Source: Streptomyces deccanensis
GTDB lineage: Bacteria > Actinomycetota > Actinomycetes > Streptomycetales > Streptomycetaceae
Assembly: GCF_022385335.1 (NCBI RefSeq)
Contig: NZ_CP092431.1
Span: forward strand, 8,246,001 to 8,310,000
Length of the DNA stretch: 64,000 bases
Direction: 5' to 3'
In this document: positions 34,393 through 43,190 of the stretch, one piece after another
How positions within the stretch are numbered: position 1 is the first letter of the stretch
Layout of the letters: every line of letters starts with the position of its first letter
Translations under genes and position numbers: made by a program
The notes under the pieces: generated by a model
Seen by the model: the letters and a program-made list of their open reading frames with translations, nothing else
The model's database searches: none
What the model was told of the DNA's origin: nothing

Positions 34393-35334
34393 ATGCAGGA
34401 ACGCAAGTTGGGCCAACAGGGATTGACCACCTCGGTCATCGGCTACGGCGCCATGCGCATCGCCCTCGGCGAGCAGAGCACGGACGCTGCGTCGATCGCC
34501 GCGATCCGCCGCGCCTATGACGACGGGGTCACCCACTTCGACACCGCGGAGCTATACGGCTGGGGTCGGGGCGAGCGGCTGCTCAGGGACGCCCTTGGGT
34601 CGGACCGCCACGAGGTCACGATTGCCACGAAGTTCGGCTTCACGCCCTCCTTCAGCCCTGACTCCCGGCCAAGCCACGTGCGCGACGTCGTCAACAACAG
34701 CCTGCGTCATCTCGGGGTCGACCACATCGACGTGCTCTACCAGCACATCGACGACCCGAGCGTGCCCGTCGAGGACGTCGTGGGGGTAATGAAGCAGTAC
34801 GTTGACGCCGGCAAGGTCCGGTTCCTCGGCTTGTCGAACACGACACCGGAAAACATCCGCAAGGCGCACGCGGTGCATCCCATCAGCGTCCTGCAGGCGG
34901 AGTACTCGATCTTCAACCGCGGCACCGAGACGATCCTCCCGCTGCTCGAGGAGCTCGGGATCGGCCTAGTCGCCTACGCACCGCTCGCACGGGGGTTCCT
35001 CGGCGGCACCGTGCAGCCCCTCGATGCCTTCCCAGCCACGGACTTCCGACGGCGCTCGCCGTGGTGGGCGCCGCAGAACTTCGCAGCGAACCTCGAAATC
35101 GTGCAAAACCTGACCGACCTCGCCCGAAGCAAGGGTGCGACGCTCTCGCAGTTGTCGCTGGCGTGGTTGGTCGCCCGCAAGCCCTACATCGTCCCCATCC
35201 CCGGATCCGGCAACGCCCTGCGGGTCGCGGAGAACGACGGCGCCGCACGATTCGAGCTCACCGCCGAGGACCTCGCCCGCATCGACCGGATCGCGCCCTC
35301 CGGGGGCCACGCCGTCCAAGGGCTTGACAGATGA
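34393..35334 (+). CDS. Aldo/keto reductase
   Basis: 313 aa, TIM barrel using NADPH. Catalytic tetrad positions can be seen: Asp in THFDTAELYG with the catalytic Tyr, Lys in TIATKFGF, His in DVLYQHIDDP. The nucleotide-binding end is PIPGSGNALRVAEN. Close to the YdhF/Tas-like group that reduces aldehydes and ketones or detoxifies. ATG 34393 follows AAAGGAACCGTT. Divergent from a TetR gene with a clear operator; the gene itself looks intact. Confidence 0.92.
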   Translation: MQERKLGQQGLTTSVIGYGAMRIALGEQSTDAASIAAIRRAYDDGVTHFDTAELYGWGRGERLLRDALGSDRHEVTIATKFGFTPSFSPDSRPSHVRDVVNNSLRHLGVDHIDVLYQHIDDPSVPVEDVVGVMKQYVDAGKVRFLGLSNTTPENIRKAHAVHPISVLQAEYSIFNRGTETILPLLEELGIGLVAYAPLARGFLGGTVQPLDAFPATDFRRRSPWWAPQNFAANLEIVQNLTDLARSKGATLSQLSLAWLVARKPYIVPIPGSGNALRVAENDGAARFELTAEDLARIDRIAPSGGHAVQGLDR

Positions 35335-35411
35335 TCGCTGGCGCTAAGAACGCGCGACCGCGCACCAGGGCTCGAGTAGGCGCAGATCGAACGCGCAAGG
35401 AGGCCTCGCAG

Positions 35412-35669
35412 TGATCGGCGATGTGAACGGACTCGGTGGTGGCACTCTCAGCGGCTCGGTCCTGGACGCGGTCGAGCTCGCTGAAGGCTCGATGGCGATC
35501 CATGGCAACGGTGGCCAGGTCACGATGATGATCTCCTCAATGCGGTGCGAAGGCGGCTACACCTTTCGGCCAGTACGTCGCGAAGTGTGCGAAGGACGCG
35601 CTCAACGGCGACGCGCCCTTCGCCTGGATCAGCACTGACTCCAAAGCAGCCTTCGGACGCGGCGAGTGA
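35412..35669 (+). pseudogene. Small frameshifted gene of unknown family
   Basis: A GTG at 35412 with AAGGAGG upstream starts VIGDVNGLGGGTLSGSVLDA in one frame up to about 35555. The most protein-like continuation (TPFGQYVAKCAKDALNGDAP, then FAWISTDSKAAFGRGE) is in another frame and ends at 35669. The strong ribosome site and coherent C-terminus suggest a real gene of about 85 residues broken by a frameshift, or a sequencing error. I do not recognise the family. Confidence 0.35.
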
Positions 35670-36291
35670 GCCAGCCCGCGCGTCGGCACCTGTCGCGCAA
35701 GCGTTACTCAGGTTGAACCCGTGATGTCCGGTGCCTGGGCTGGACGCTGAAGCGGGTCGAGCTGCTGCGTGGTCAAGCGGAAGCTGAAGACGATCCAGTA
35801 CCGGGCCCCATCTGATGGACGGCTGTCTCCCGCCCACTGGCCTGACAATGGACCACAGCGCGATCAAAGCACCGGACCGCAGGGGTTCAACGTGAATACG
35901 TACGTTGATTGGTGCGAGCTGGTTCTGTGAGGCAGGATTTTGATGGCTGGCGCAATTGATCCGAATATGATTGGTCGCGCACTAGCGCACCGAAACACGG
36001 AACCGGTACCGCTCAACGAAGTCGCAGTTACGGGCTAGGAACTTACACCCGCAACCCTGCCAAATTACGGCCTTCCACCAAAGAGCACTGTTGACGCAGG
36101 CGTGAGTGGTGATCGGTCTCTCATCGCGCTGACGGAACGACTGCGTCCTGATGTGACGGGATAGAAGCGCAATATACGGACCGTCGCAGCAAACAACCCG
36201 CCCACCTAATCGCGATGCTGGCCCGCTGAACGTGGCGCACCAAGATCGGCTCGGGCGGCGGAAATACCCATTCAACACGAGGAGCAATTCA
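35670..36291. other. 622-base gap with locally lower GC
   Basis: From about 35900 to 36250 the sequence is visibly more AT-rich than the rest of the window (runs such as GAATACGTACGTTGATTGG and AATTGATCCGAATATGATTG). No frame looks like a known protein. It probably entered by horizontal transfer or is what is left of an excised element. GAGGAGC before 36292 serves the isochorismatase. Confidence 0.4.
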
Positions 36292-36894
36292 GTGAGCGAG
36301 CAGAACACAACGAAGAGCGCGCTGATCCTGATCGAGTACCTGAACGACTGGCTCGCCCCCACCGGCACCATCAATGGGCAGTTCCAGGACCGCGAGCAGC
36401 TCGACGCGGCTGTTGCCAACTCCAAGGAGGTCCTGGCCGAGGCTCGTCGCCGGAACATGGAAGTCATCCATGTGCAGATGGTGCTGGAGCCGACGTACCG
36501 AACGCTAGGCGCAGCGAAGTACGGTCTGCGCAAAATGATGCGCGACTACGGCTCCTTCCTGGGCGAGCAGACGGAGTTCTTCCCCGGATTCGAGCCTCTC
36601 GCGGATGAGTACGTGATCAGCGAGCGCACCGGAGGCAGCAGCGCATTCGCCGCCACCACGCTGGACAGCTACTTGCGCCACAACCAGATTCACGACATCT
36701 ATGTCATGGGCTTCGCGTTGCGGCAGTGCGTCGAGTCGACCATGCGCAACGCTCACGACCTCGGCTACCACACCAATGTCATATGGGATGCGTCTGCGGC
36801 GTTCACCAAGGAGCAGCAGGCCTCGTTCGTGACCGACATCATCCCCTTCTACGCGAATGCGGTCACGACCAAGGAGTTTCTGAACCAGGGATGA
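36292..36894 (+). CDS. Isochorismatase-like (cysteine hydrolase) family protein
   Basis: 200 aa from GTG 36292, which follows GAGGAGC. The first strand ILIEYLNDWLAPTGTI replaces the usual LLVIDMQ Asp region with a related acidic segment. The Lys loop is around the NSKEVLAEARRRNMEVIHVQ helix. The nucleophile is in GFALRQCVESTMRNAHDLGY. This is the cysteine-hydrolase fold shared by isochorismatase, nicotinamidase and carbamoylases; the substrate is unknown. Moderately lower GC in the upstream DNA suggests the block was acquired. Confidence 0.8.
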   Translation: MSEQNTTKSALILIEYLNDWLAPTGTINGQFQDREQLDAAVANSKEVLAEARRRNMEVIHVQMVLEPTYRTLGAAKYGLRKMMRDYGSFLGEQTEFFPGFEPLADEYVISERTGGSSAFAATTLDSYLRHNQIHDIYVMGFALRQCVESTMRNAHDLGYHTNVIWDASAAFTKEQQASFVTDIIPFYANAVTTKEFLNQG

Positions 36895-37153
36895 CACCGC
36901 TCGTGCCCTGCTTCCCGTCGGTGGAGCAGGGCACGATTCCTGGCTGGGGCGGCCCCGACGGGGTAGATGCGATCCTCGTCCTGGGCAGACTGAGTGCCGC
37001 TCAACTGCCCCACCTGAACGAGTCGTCGACGAACTCGGAGAGACCGCGAATCTTGCCGGGCCGGACCGCGTACACCGTGCGTTACATCGCGCATGAGGGA
37101 GCTGCCGTCGTGCCCGGGTCGACAGGGCGAAGCTCGGCGAACCGCGCGGCTAG

Positions 37154-37237
37154 ATGTTCGCGCTCGTCGTCCGCGGACGCACGAACGACGAGATCGCCGC
37201 AGAACTCTTTCTCAGCCCCGCGGCCGCCCGTGCCTAG
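37154..37237 (+). pseudogene. LuxR-type HTH remnant
   Basis: 27 codons read MFALVVRGRTNDEIAAELFL then SPAAARA and a stop. This is the core of the LuxR C-terminal helix-turn-helix (normally REREVLALVARGRSNAEIA...LSPATVKTHV). The rest of the regulator is missing on both sides. No function is expected. Confidence 0.6.
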
Positions 37238-37356
37238 CCTCGGGCTTTCGCGCGCCCAGCGGACTTGGAGGTCTTCCTGTTGTAGCTGATCCAGCGACGA
37301 CCCGTCCTGTACCTCTGGACATCACTACTTCGAAAACCACAGAAGAGGAGATTGCC

Positions 37357-37509
37357 ATGACAGGCGTCTGGACATCGGATCTCGAGCCGCGGGGTAGCAC
37401 CGCCGCCGGATACCCAAGGGGCATGTGGCTCAGGTCGGCCCTGCCTCCTCAGAGCTCGCCGGGTGGGCCTGGCACGACGTCGACCGCGAAGACAGGTGCT
37501 CACCGATGA
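37357..37509 (+). CDS. 50-codon leader ORF coupled to the SnoaL-like gene
   Basis: ATG 37357 has AGAGGAG 10 bases upstream, the best ribosome site in the region. The frame ends in a TGA that overlaps the next ATG by 4 bases (ATGA). The product (MTGVWTSDLEPRGSTAAGYP...) is Ser/Gly/Pro-rich and resembles no family. It could be a translated leader that couples expression, or the remaining end of a decayed gene. Confidence 0.4.
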   Translation: MTGVWTSDLEPRGSTAAGYPRGMWLRSALPPQSSPGGPGTTSTAKTGAHR

Positions 37510-38087
37510 CGAGTGACTCTCTCGACCCGGCCCTCAGGCGCCTCATCGACCGGGAGGCCATCCGAGATGTGCTCAACCGGTACTGCCGATCAGTCGACAG
37601 GCTCGACCTGGACGAGCTCCGGCGCTGCTACCACCACGACGCCTATGACCATCACGGCGCCTACCAGGGCGACATCGACGGACTCATCGCTTGGATCGCT
37701 CACCGACACGAGACCATCCCGTACTCGTTGCACATCAGTGGGAACATCCTCATCGAGTTTGCAGGTGACGACCTGGCCCTGGTCGAGAGCTACAACTCGA
37801 TCGTGCAGCACTACCCCGCTGACGCCAGGGCCTCCCTCCAACAGTTCCTCGGCGAGGGTGCCGTCAGGCCGGATGGGGCGCTCCACTTTATGACTTGGGG
37901 TCGCTTCGTCGATCGCATGCTCCGCCGAGACGGCGAGTGGAAGATCATCCGCCGCACGCTGGTCGCTGGTCCTACGGTCGTTCTGCCGGCCGCCCGTCCC
38001 TTTGAGGCGCCGATGGGATGGGCGAGTGACAGGCGCGACGACCAGGACGTGCTGCACGCCGAACGTCGCGAGCTCGGGATCGGGTGA
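37506..38087 (+). CDS. SnoaL/NTF2-like family protein
   Basis: 193 aa. Cone-shaped NTF2-like fold as in bile-acid 7-alpha dehydratase and SnoaL cyclases: N-terminal helix RRLIDREAIRDVLNRYCRSV, then DLDELRRCYHHDAYDHHGAY with the histidine cluster used catalytically in some members, and a C-terminal sheet segment RMLRRDGEWKIIRRTLVAGP. A cofactor-free dehydratase, isomerase or hydrolase of unknown substrate. The start overlaps the upstream 50-codon ORF. Confidence 0.82.
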   Translation: MTSDSLDPALRRLIDREAIRDVLNRYCRSVDRLDLDELRRCYHHDAYDHHGAYQGDIDGLIAWIAHRHETIPYSLHISGNILIEFAGDDLALVESYNSIVQHYPADARASLQQFLGEGAVRPDGALHFMTWGRFVDRMLRRDGEWKIIRRTLVAGPTVVLPAARPFEAPMGWASDRRDDQDVLHAERRELGIG

Positions 38088-38110
38088 CCGCAAGGCGCTC
38101 GCTTGCGTCG

Positions 38111-38645
38111 TCAGTCGTGGCCGGAAGTGCACAGCCATGTCCCGGTCTTGACTCGTCGTGACAAGCCGGGCCTTGGAAAACGACCGCAGTGCCTCCACCT
38201 TGGCCGGCACCGCGTCCAGACCGACCACACGGCCAACTCCTGGCAGGTCAGCGGCCCTTGATGGAGCCGGGCCCAGTCCGCGAGCACGGTGAGGATGCGC
38301 TGGTAGTCCACCGACAGCACCGCCCAGGCCAGCCCCTCACGCCACACCGGCACCGGCGATTTCGGCTTCGCCGCATCCCGGGACGTCGGCGGCCCGCCTA
38401 CAGCCCGCGGATCCGCGACGTCCTCGGTGTCGGCGGTGCTGCCGCAGTCCGGAGCCAGCACCGCATCGACCCGCCTGCGGGCGATCACCCACTCCTGCCA
38501 CTGCCAGCTCGGCCACTGCCAGCTCGGCCTGGATACGGTCGGCCTCCTCACGCAGCCCGTCGACCCGACAGCGAGCTGCGAGCTCGTGCTGTTCCAGCAG
38601 TCCGGCAACCGACGGCGTCCGCAACTTCCCGGGGAGCGACGACAT
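38111..38645 (-). pseudogene. Frameshifted Streptomyces hypothetical protein
   Basis: The gene reads in three successive frames: MSSLPGKLRTPSVAGLLEQH with a coiled ARCRVDGLREEADRIQAEL in the first; after about 38500 WQEWVIARRRVDAVLAP and VPVWREGLAWAVLSVDYQRI up to GPLTCQELAV in the second; then GLDAVPAKVEALRSFSK in the third, where the end is lost. Together they give a coherent N-to-C order, so two frameshifts broke one gene. Near the first break a 15-base unit (CCACTGCCAGCTCGG) is duplicated in tandem at 38498-38527. The gaps on either side hold nothing else. Confidence 0.7.
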
Positions 38646-38803
38646 GACAGGTCACGACTCCCGCAAAACCACCGCCCCTACTCTTGACCAGCAAAAGTCG
38701 ATCCCGGAGGTTCCGAAGTTCGCCGTCGCGATTGCGGTGCTGCCGGCGTCCACGGTGGCGGTCACCGACCAGCCCAGGCCGATGGTCTCCGCCGGCGTCC
38801 GGC

Positions 38804-40489
38804 TCACCTGGCCCGTAGGACGTCGAGCGCTGTGAGTGCCACGTGCAGTTCGGTGCGGTGTTCGCCGGACTCGAGATCGCAGTCGAGTATCCGCTCGATG
38901 CTGCGCAGACGTTGGTAGACGGTCTCGCGGGACAGACAGCCGGAGCGGGCAGCCAGGGTCTTGTTGCCCGCCGCGTCGAGGTAGTGGCGCAGGGTCGTCA
39001 GCAAGTCCGTCCCGTGGCGGACGTCATGGTCGAGGAGCCGGCTCAGTCGGCGCTCGGTGAAGTCCTGGATCCGGGTGTCCTCCCGGAGCGCGAAGAGAAG
39101 GCGGCGCAGGCCGATGTCGGAGGGCTGGTGGTAGGAGCGTCCCGGCGGGAGCGGCCGGCCGGGTTCGGTGGCTTCGGTGACGCGGGTCGCCTCGCGGAAG
39201 GATCGGGCGACATCGGAGAGGTCCGTCGCCTCGCTGCCCGCGCTGACGGTGGCCCCCGGCACCGCCTCGAGTACGGTGCGGCTCAGGTGTTCGACCACGG
39301 GTGGGTAGGGCCGGCCAGGGCGCAGGGACAGGAGGATGCCGAGGCGCGTGGGGCTGAGAACGCCCACGAGGGCCTGTGTCCCCTGCTTCTTCAGCTCTTC
39401 GCAGAGGAGGGCCTCGCTCGTCGTCGCGTCCGTCTCCTGAGGGAAGTCCGCGAGCACGGCCATGAAGCTGCGGTCCTTGGTGGACAGACCCAGTGCGGCG
39501 ACCCGGGCATCGGCGTCCGCAGAAGAGTGGTGACGTTGTCCGACGAGGTCGCGCAGGAGATCGCGGTGTGCGGTGCGTTCCCAGGGCACGGGGTGGATGA
39601 CGCGGGCGATGGTGAGGGCCATCGCAGCTCTCTCCAGAACCGTCACAGCCGTCGGGCCGAATGTCGAGGGGGTGGGCCGGCCCGACGGAGCGGGCAGCAT
39701 GGCCACCCGGCCCCAGCTTTCACCCTGGTACGTGACGGATGACACGAGCCAGCCGCCGGGTCCGGACACGGAGGTGCGGCCGGCGGAAGGTGTCGCTCGT
39801 GAGCGCCGTTCCCAGTCGCTGAGCGCCGCCTCGACCGTGTCCGCGGAGGGCGCGCAGATCAGTGCCTGGTGGGTCAGGTTCTCCAGTACGACGGTGTGGC
39901 CGCTCATCTCAGCGGCGGCACGTACGACCTCCTCGGGCAGAGCGCCGCGCAGGGTGAGGGCGGTGAACGCCTCGTGAATGCGCTGGGTCCGGCGCATCTC
40001 CTCGGCCTGGTTGCCGAGGATGAGAGCGTGGACGACCTGTGTCACCTCGAGGAAGTTGACGTCCTTGACCAGGGTCACGAGGGGGAGCCCGCGGACCTCG
40101 CAGGCATGGACCAGGGTGTCCGGCGGGCGGTGATAACGGCGGACCAGTTCGATGACCAAGGCCGCCGCGCCGATGTCGGCGAGTTCGTTCACGTAGCGGC
40201 GTACACCGGCCGGCTCCTCGGGCAGGGGCATACCGGTGGTCAGGACGAGCTCGCCGCCCTTGAGGAAAGAAGCAGGATCGGTCAGCTCGGTCATGTGAAC
40301 CCAGCGGACGGGGCGGTCGAGCAGGTCTGCTCCGGTGACGACCTGTGGCTGCCCGGCGGCGAGGACGGGAAGGGTCAGAACGTCGGCCACGGTGAGCGGA
40401 TGGCCGGCGGTGGCCATGTCCGGGCCTGCCAAGGAGGAGTCAGGACCGTCGGTGACGGGCCTCGCAGCAGTGTGGTGCTTCTCGTGCAT
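38804..40489 (-). CDS. PucR family transcriptional regulator (first of two paralogues)
   Basis: 561 aa. N-terminal PucR purine-type sensory domain (LTVADVLTLPVL... PVRWVHMTELTDPASFL... GGELVLTTGM, about residues 30-150), a central GGDEF-like domain, and a C-terminal HTH_30 (LLTTLRHYLDAAGNKTLAA and RETVYQRLRSIERILDCDLE). PucR-type proteins sense nitrogen compounds and activate catabolic genes. It is divergent from the class III aminotransferase 225 bases away, its probable target, and is a paralogue of the PucR at 44300-45979. Confidence 0.9.
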   Translation of the reverse strand: MHEKHHTAARPVTDGPDSSLAGPDMATAGHPLTVADVLTLPVLAAGQPQVVTGADLLDRPVRWVHMTELTDPASFLKGGELVLTTGMPLPEEPAGVRRYVNELADIGAAALVIELVRRYHRPPDTLVHACEVRGLPLVTLVKDVNFLEVTQVVHALILGNQAEEMRRTQRIHEAFTALTLRGALPEEVVRAAAEMSGHTVVLENLTHQALICAPSADTVEAALSDWERRSRATPSAGRTSVSGPGGWLVSSVTYQGESWGRVAMLPAPSGRPTPSTFGPTAVTVLERAAMALTIARVIHPVPWERTAHRDLLRDLVGQRHHSSADADARVAALGLSTKDRSFMAVLADFPQETDATTSEALLCEELKKQGTQALVGVLSPTRLGILLSLRPGRPYPPVVEHLSRTVLEAVPGATVSAGSEATDLSDVARSFREATRVTEATEPGRPLPPGRSYHQPSDIGLRRLLFALREDTRIQDFTERRLSRLLDHDVRHGTDLLTTLRHYLDAAGNKTLAARSGCLSRETVYQRLRSIERILDCDLESGEHRTELHVALTALDVLRAR

Positions 40490-40714
40490 GGGACCTCCCT
40501 GGGCGCTGCCTCACCCTGACAATCCTCGCTGACCTGCGCAAGAGCTCGGAAAGGGCCGCTGTGAGCAGGACGAGCGGGGCGTGCTGCCGGGTGTGGCTGA
40601 CACAACGTCCAGATGCCGCGGCGCGGGCGGACAGATCGAGCATTGGCGTCGTCGAGGTACGCGGAGATGCTCGACCGGACCGGAGCCAGACCGACGACCC
40701 GCCGGGAGACGAAC

Positions 40715-41983
40715 ATGACTGCACTGTCGCCGCACCTTCGCCAGGCCACGCCCGTGGTGGCGGTCCGGGGAGAGGGCGTCCACCTCTACGGTGATGACGG
40801 CCGCCGCTACCTCGACTTCACCGCCGGCATCGGCGTGACCAGCACCGGCCACTGCCACCCCAAGGTCGTGGCGGCCGCCCAGGAACAGGTGGGCACCCTC
40901 GTCCACGGGCAGTACACGACCGTCATGCACCAGCCGCTGCGGCGGCTGGTCGACAAGCTGGGCGAGGTCCTGCCCGAGGGGCTCGACAGCCTGTTCTTCA
41001 CCAACTCCGGAAGTGAGGCCGTGGAGGCGGCACTGCGGCTGGCCCGGCAGGCCACCGGTCGGCCGAACATCCTGGTCTGCCACGGTGGCTTCCACGGCCG
41101 TACGGTCGCCGCCGCCTCCATGACGACCTCCGGCACCCGCTTCCGGTCCGGCTTCTCCCCGCTGATGAGCGGTGTCGTCGTCACTCCGTTCCCGTCTGCG
41201 TACCGGTACGGCTGGGACGAGGAGACCGCGACCCGCTTCGCCCTGAAGGAGCTGGACTACACGCTCCAGACGATCTCCTCGCCCGCCGACACGGCCGCGA
41301 TCATCGTCGAGCCGGTGCTCGGCGAGGGTGGATACGTCCCCGCCAACCGCGCTTTCATGGAGGGTCTGCGGGAGCGGGCGGACCGCCACGGCTTCCTGCT
41401 GATCCTCGACGAGGTACAGACGGGCGTCGGCCGCACCGGCCGCTTCTGGGGTCACGACCACTTCGGCGTCACGCCCGACGTCCTCGTCACCGCGAAGGGC
41501 CTGGCCAGCGGCTTCCCGCTGTCAGGTATCGCCGCCTCCGAGGAGCTGATGACCAAGGCGTGGCCCGGCTCGCAGGGCGGTACGTACGGCGCCAACGCCG
41601 TCGCCTGCGCCGCGGCCTGCGCCACCCTCGACGTCGTCCGCGACGAGCGGCTCGTCGAGAACGCCGAGGCCATGGGCAAGCGCCTGCGCCAGGGCCTGGA
41701 GGCGGTGGCCGACCGGACCGCAGGCATCGGCGACGTACGCGGCCTCGGGCTCATGCTCGCCACCGAGTTCGTCACCGAGGACGGCGGTCCGGACCCCGAG
41801 ACGGCCGCCCGCGTGCAGCGTGCCGCTGTCGACCAGGGCCTTCTCCTGCTTCTGTGCGGCGCCTGGAACCAGGTCGTGCGGATGATCCCGGCCCTGGTGA
41901 TCGACGAGACGGCGGTGGACCAGGGACTCCAGGCATGGGCGGCCGCGGTGGAGGCCGGTACATCGGGAGCGGCGCCGCGATGA
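40715..41983 (+). CDS. Class III aminotransferase (GABA/ornithine-type)
   Basis: 422 aa from ATG 40715 (GGGAG upstream). PLP fold I: phosphate-binding GSEAVEAALRLAR with SLFFTNSG, then FHGRTVAAASMT, the conserved LLILDEVQTGVGRTG, and the Schiff-base lysine in VTAKGLASGFPLSG. Matches the 4-aminobutyrate / omega-amino-acid transaminase pattern and produces a semialdehyde, which the GabD-like dehydrogenase at 52572 could oxidise. Likely regulated by the divergent PucR. Confidence 0.9.
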   Translation: MTALSPHLRQATPVVAVRGEGVHLYGDDGRRYLDFTAGIGVTSTGHCHPKVVAAAQEQVGTLVHGQYTTVMHQPLRRLVDKLGEVLPEGLDSLFFTNSGSEAVEAALRLARQATGRPNILVCHGGFHGRTVAAASMTTSGTRFRSGFSPLMSGVVVTPFPSAYRYGWDEETATRFALKELDYTLQTISSPADTAAIIVEPVLGEGGYVPANRAFMEGLRERADRHGFLLILDEVQTGVGRTGRFWGHDHFGVTPDVLVTAKGLASGFPLSGIAASEELMTKAWPGSQGGTYGANAVACAAACATLDVVRDERLVENAEAMGKRLRQGLEAVADRTAGIGDVRGLGLMLATEFVTEDGGPDPETAARVQRAAVDQGLLLLLCGAWNQVVRMIPALVIDETAVDQGLQAWAAAVEAGTSGAAPR

Positions 41984-42107
41984 CGTGACCGGGCCGGGGT
42001 GCCGTCCTTACCGGCCGCACCCGGCCTGCGCGCACCGAGGGCTCCTGCGCGGTCGTCACCGCGGCGACGGTCCGCCTGGTGGCGACGACCGCCTCGATCG
42101 GCCGTGG

Positions 42108-42144
42108 CCCCGCTGCGGTGACAGAAACGGTGACCGCAGCGGGG
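42108..42144 (+). terminator. Hairpin after the aminotransferase gene
   Basis: CCCCGCTGCGGT (42108-42119) pairs perfectly with ACCGCAGCGGGG (42133-42144) around a 13-base loop, a 12-bp stem without a T-run. Confidence 0.65.
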
Positions 42145-42232
42145 GTCCGTGCTTCGTCGAGGCGGTCCTTCACGCGACCATGGTCGGGACCATCGAGTCT
42201 CGGCTGCTTTGCTGAGGGGCAGAGGGTGCGCA

Positions 42233-43117
42233 ATGGACATTCGGCAGCTGGAGTACTTCCTCGCGATCGTTGACCGTGGGGGGTTCAACCGTGCGGCCTC
42301 GGCTCTGTACGTGTCGCAGCCGTCGCTGTCGCAGGCCGTGCGCGCACTGGAGCGTGATCTCGGTTCCGAGTTGTTCCACCGCATCGGGCGTAGGGCAGTG
42401 CTGACGGAGGCCGGAAGGGCTCTGATCGAGCCTGCCCGGGAGGCCGTGCGGAGTCTGGAGACGGCGCGGGCCAGTGTCGCGGCGGTGCATGAGCTGCGGG
42501 AGGGGCGCCTGGACGTGGCGTCCGTGCCGTCGCAGGCGGTGGAGCCGCTGACGAGTCTGGTGAGCGCCTTCAGCCACCGGTATCCCGGCGTCTCCGTGGC
42601 CATCAAAGCGGCGTTCACCTCGCGTGATGTGATCGACATGGTGCGCACGGGTGCCGTGGAACTGGGGCTCCTGGCGTCCGCCGGGCCGTTCTCCGACAAG
42701 GAGGTCGTCTGCCATGCGCTGGGGCGGCAGCGCTTTGTGCTGATGGTGCCGGCCGACGGCCCGTTCGCTGATCGGACGGCGGTGGGGTGCCAGGAGCTTG
42801 CCGGTCAGCGACTGATCGTCGGGCAGCCGGGTACCGGGATGCGCGCCTACGTCGACGCGCTGCGGGAACAGGGCATCGAGTTCACCGTCGCCGCCGAGAC
42901 CGAGCACCGGGTGTCGCTCATGCCCCTGGTGTTGGCCGGGGTCGGGCTCGCGGTGGTCATGGATTCCTGGCGGGACCTCGCCCGGCAGCTGGGCGCCCGC
43001 GTCCTGGACATCGAGCCGGAGAGCACCTTGGACATCGCTCTCGTCAGCCGCCGTGGCCGCCTGTCGCCGGCGGCTGCCGCGTTCGTCACGGCCGCCATCT
43101 CGGCTTCCGGCAGCTGA
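42233..43117 (+). CDS. LysR family transcriptional regulator
   Basis: 294 aa. N-terminal winged HTH: MDIRQLEYFLAIVDRGGFNR, ALYVSQPSLSQAVRALERDL and RRAVLTEAGRALIEPA, the standard LTTR layout. The effector domain (about 90-290) has PLTSLVSAFSHRYPGV and GVGLAVVMDSWRDL. ATG 42233 has GAGGG upstream. The stop lies within a perfectly placed LTTR-like inverted repeat (43113-43135), upstream of the next gene on the same strand. A better copy of the repeat lies in front of the minus-strand operon at 60257-60279, so this protein probably controls both. Confidence 0.92.
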   Translation: MDIRQLEYFLAIVDRGGFNRAASALYVSQPSLSQAVRALERDLGSELFHRIGRRAVLTEAGRALIEPAREAVRSLETARASVAAVHELREGRLDVASVPSQAVEPLTSLVSAFSHRYPGVSVAIKAAFTSRDVIDMVRTGAVELGLLASAGPFSDKEVVCHALGRQRFVLMVPADGPFADRTAVGCQELAGQRLIVGQPGTGMRAYVDALREQGIEFTVAAETEHRVSLMPLVLAGVGLAVVMDSWRDLARQLGARVLDIEPESTLDIALVSRRGRLSPAAAAFVTAAISASGS

Positions 43118-43135
43118 TAGGCGCCCCCTATAAGG
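43113..43135 (+). promoter_or_regulatory. LysR-type binding site before the tartrate/malate-type dehydrogenase
   Basis: GCTGATA-N9-TATAAGG: an inverted repeat with ATA-N9-TAT inside, which contains the T-N11-A core of LysR sites. Compare the perfect CCTTATA-N9-TATAAGG at 60257-60279. The spacers are nearly the same too (GGCGCCCCC here, AGGCGCCCC there on the minus strand). It ends 55 bases before the start at 43191. Confidence 0.75.
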
Positions 43136-43190
43136 GATATCCGCTTTGCGTCTTGGACGCCCCGCGGACCGCCTTGCTGCAATCGACGGC

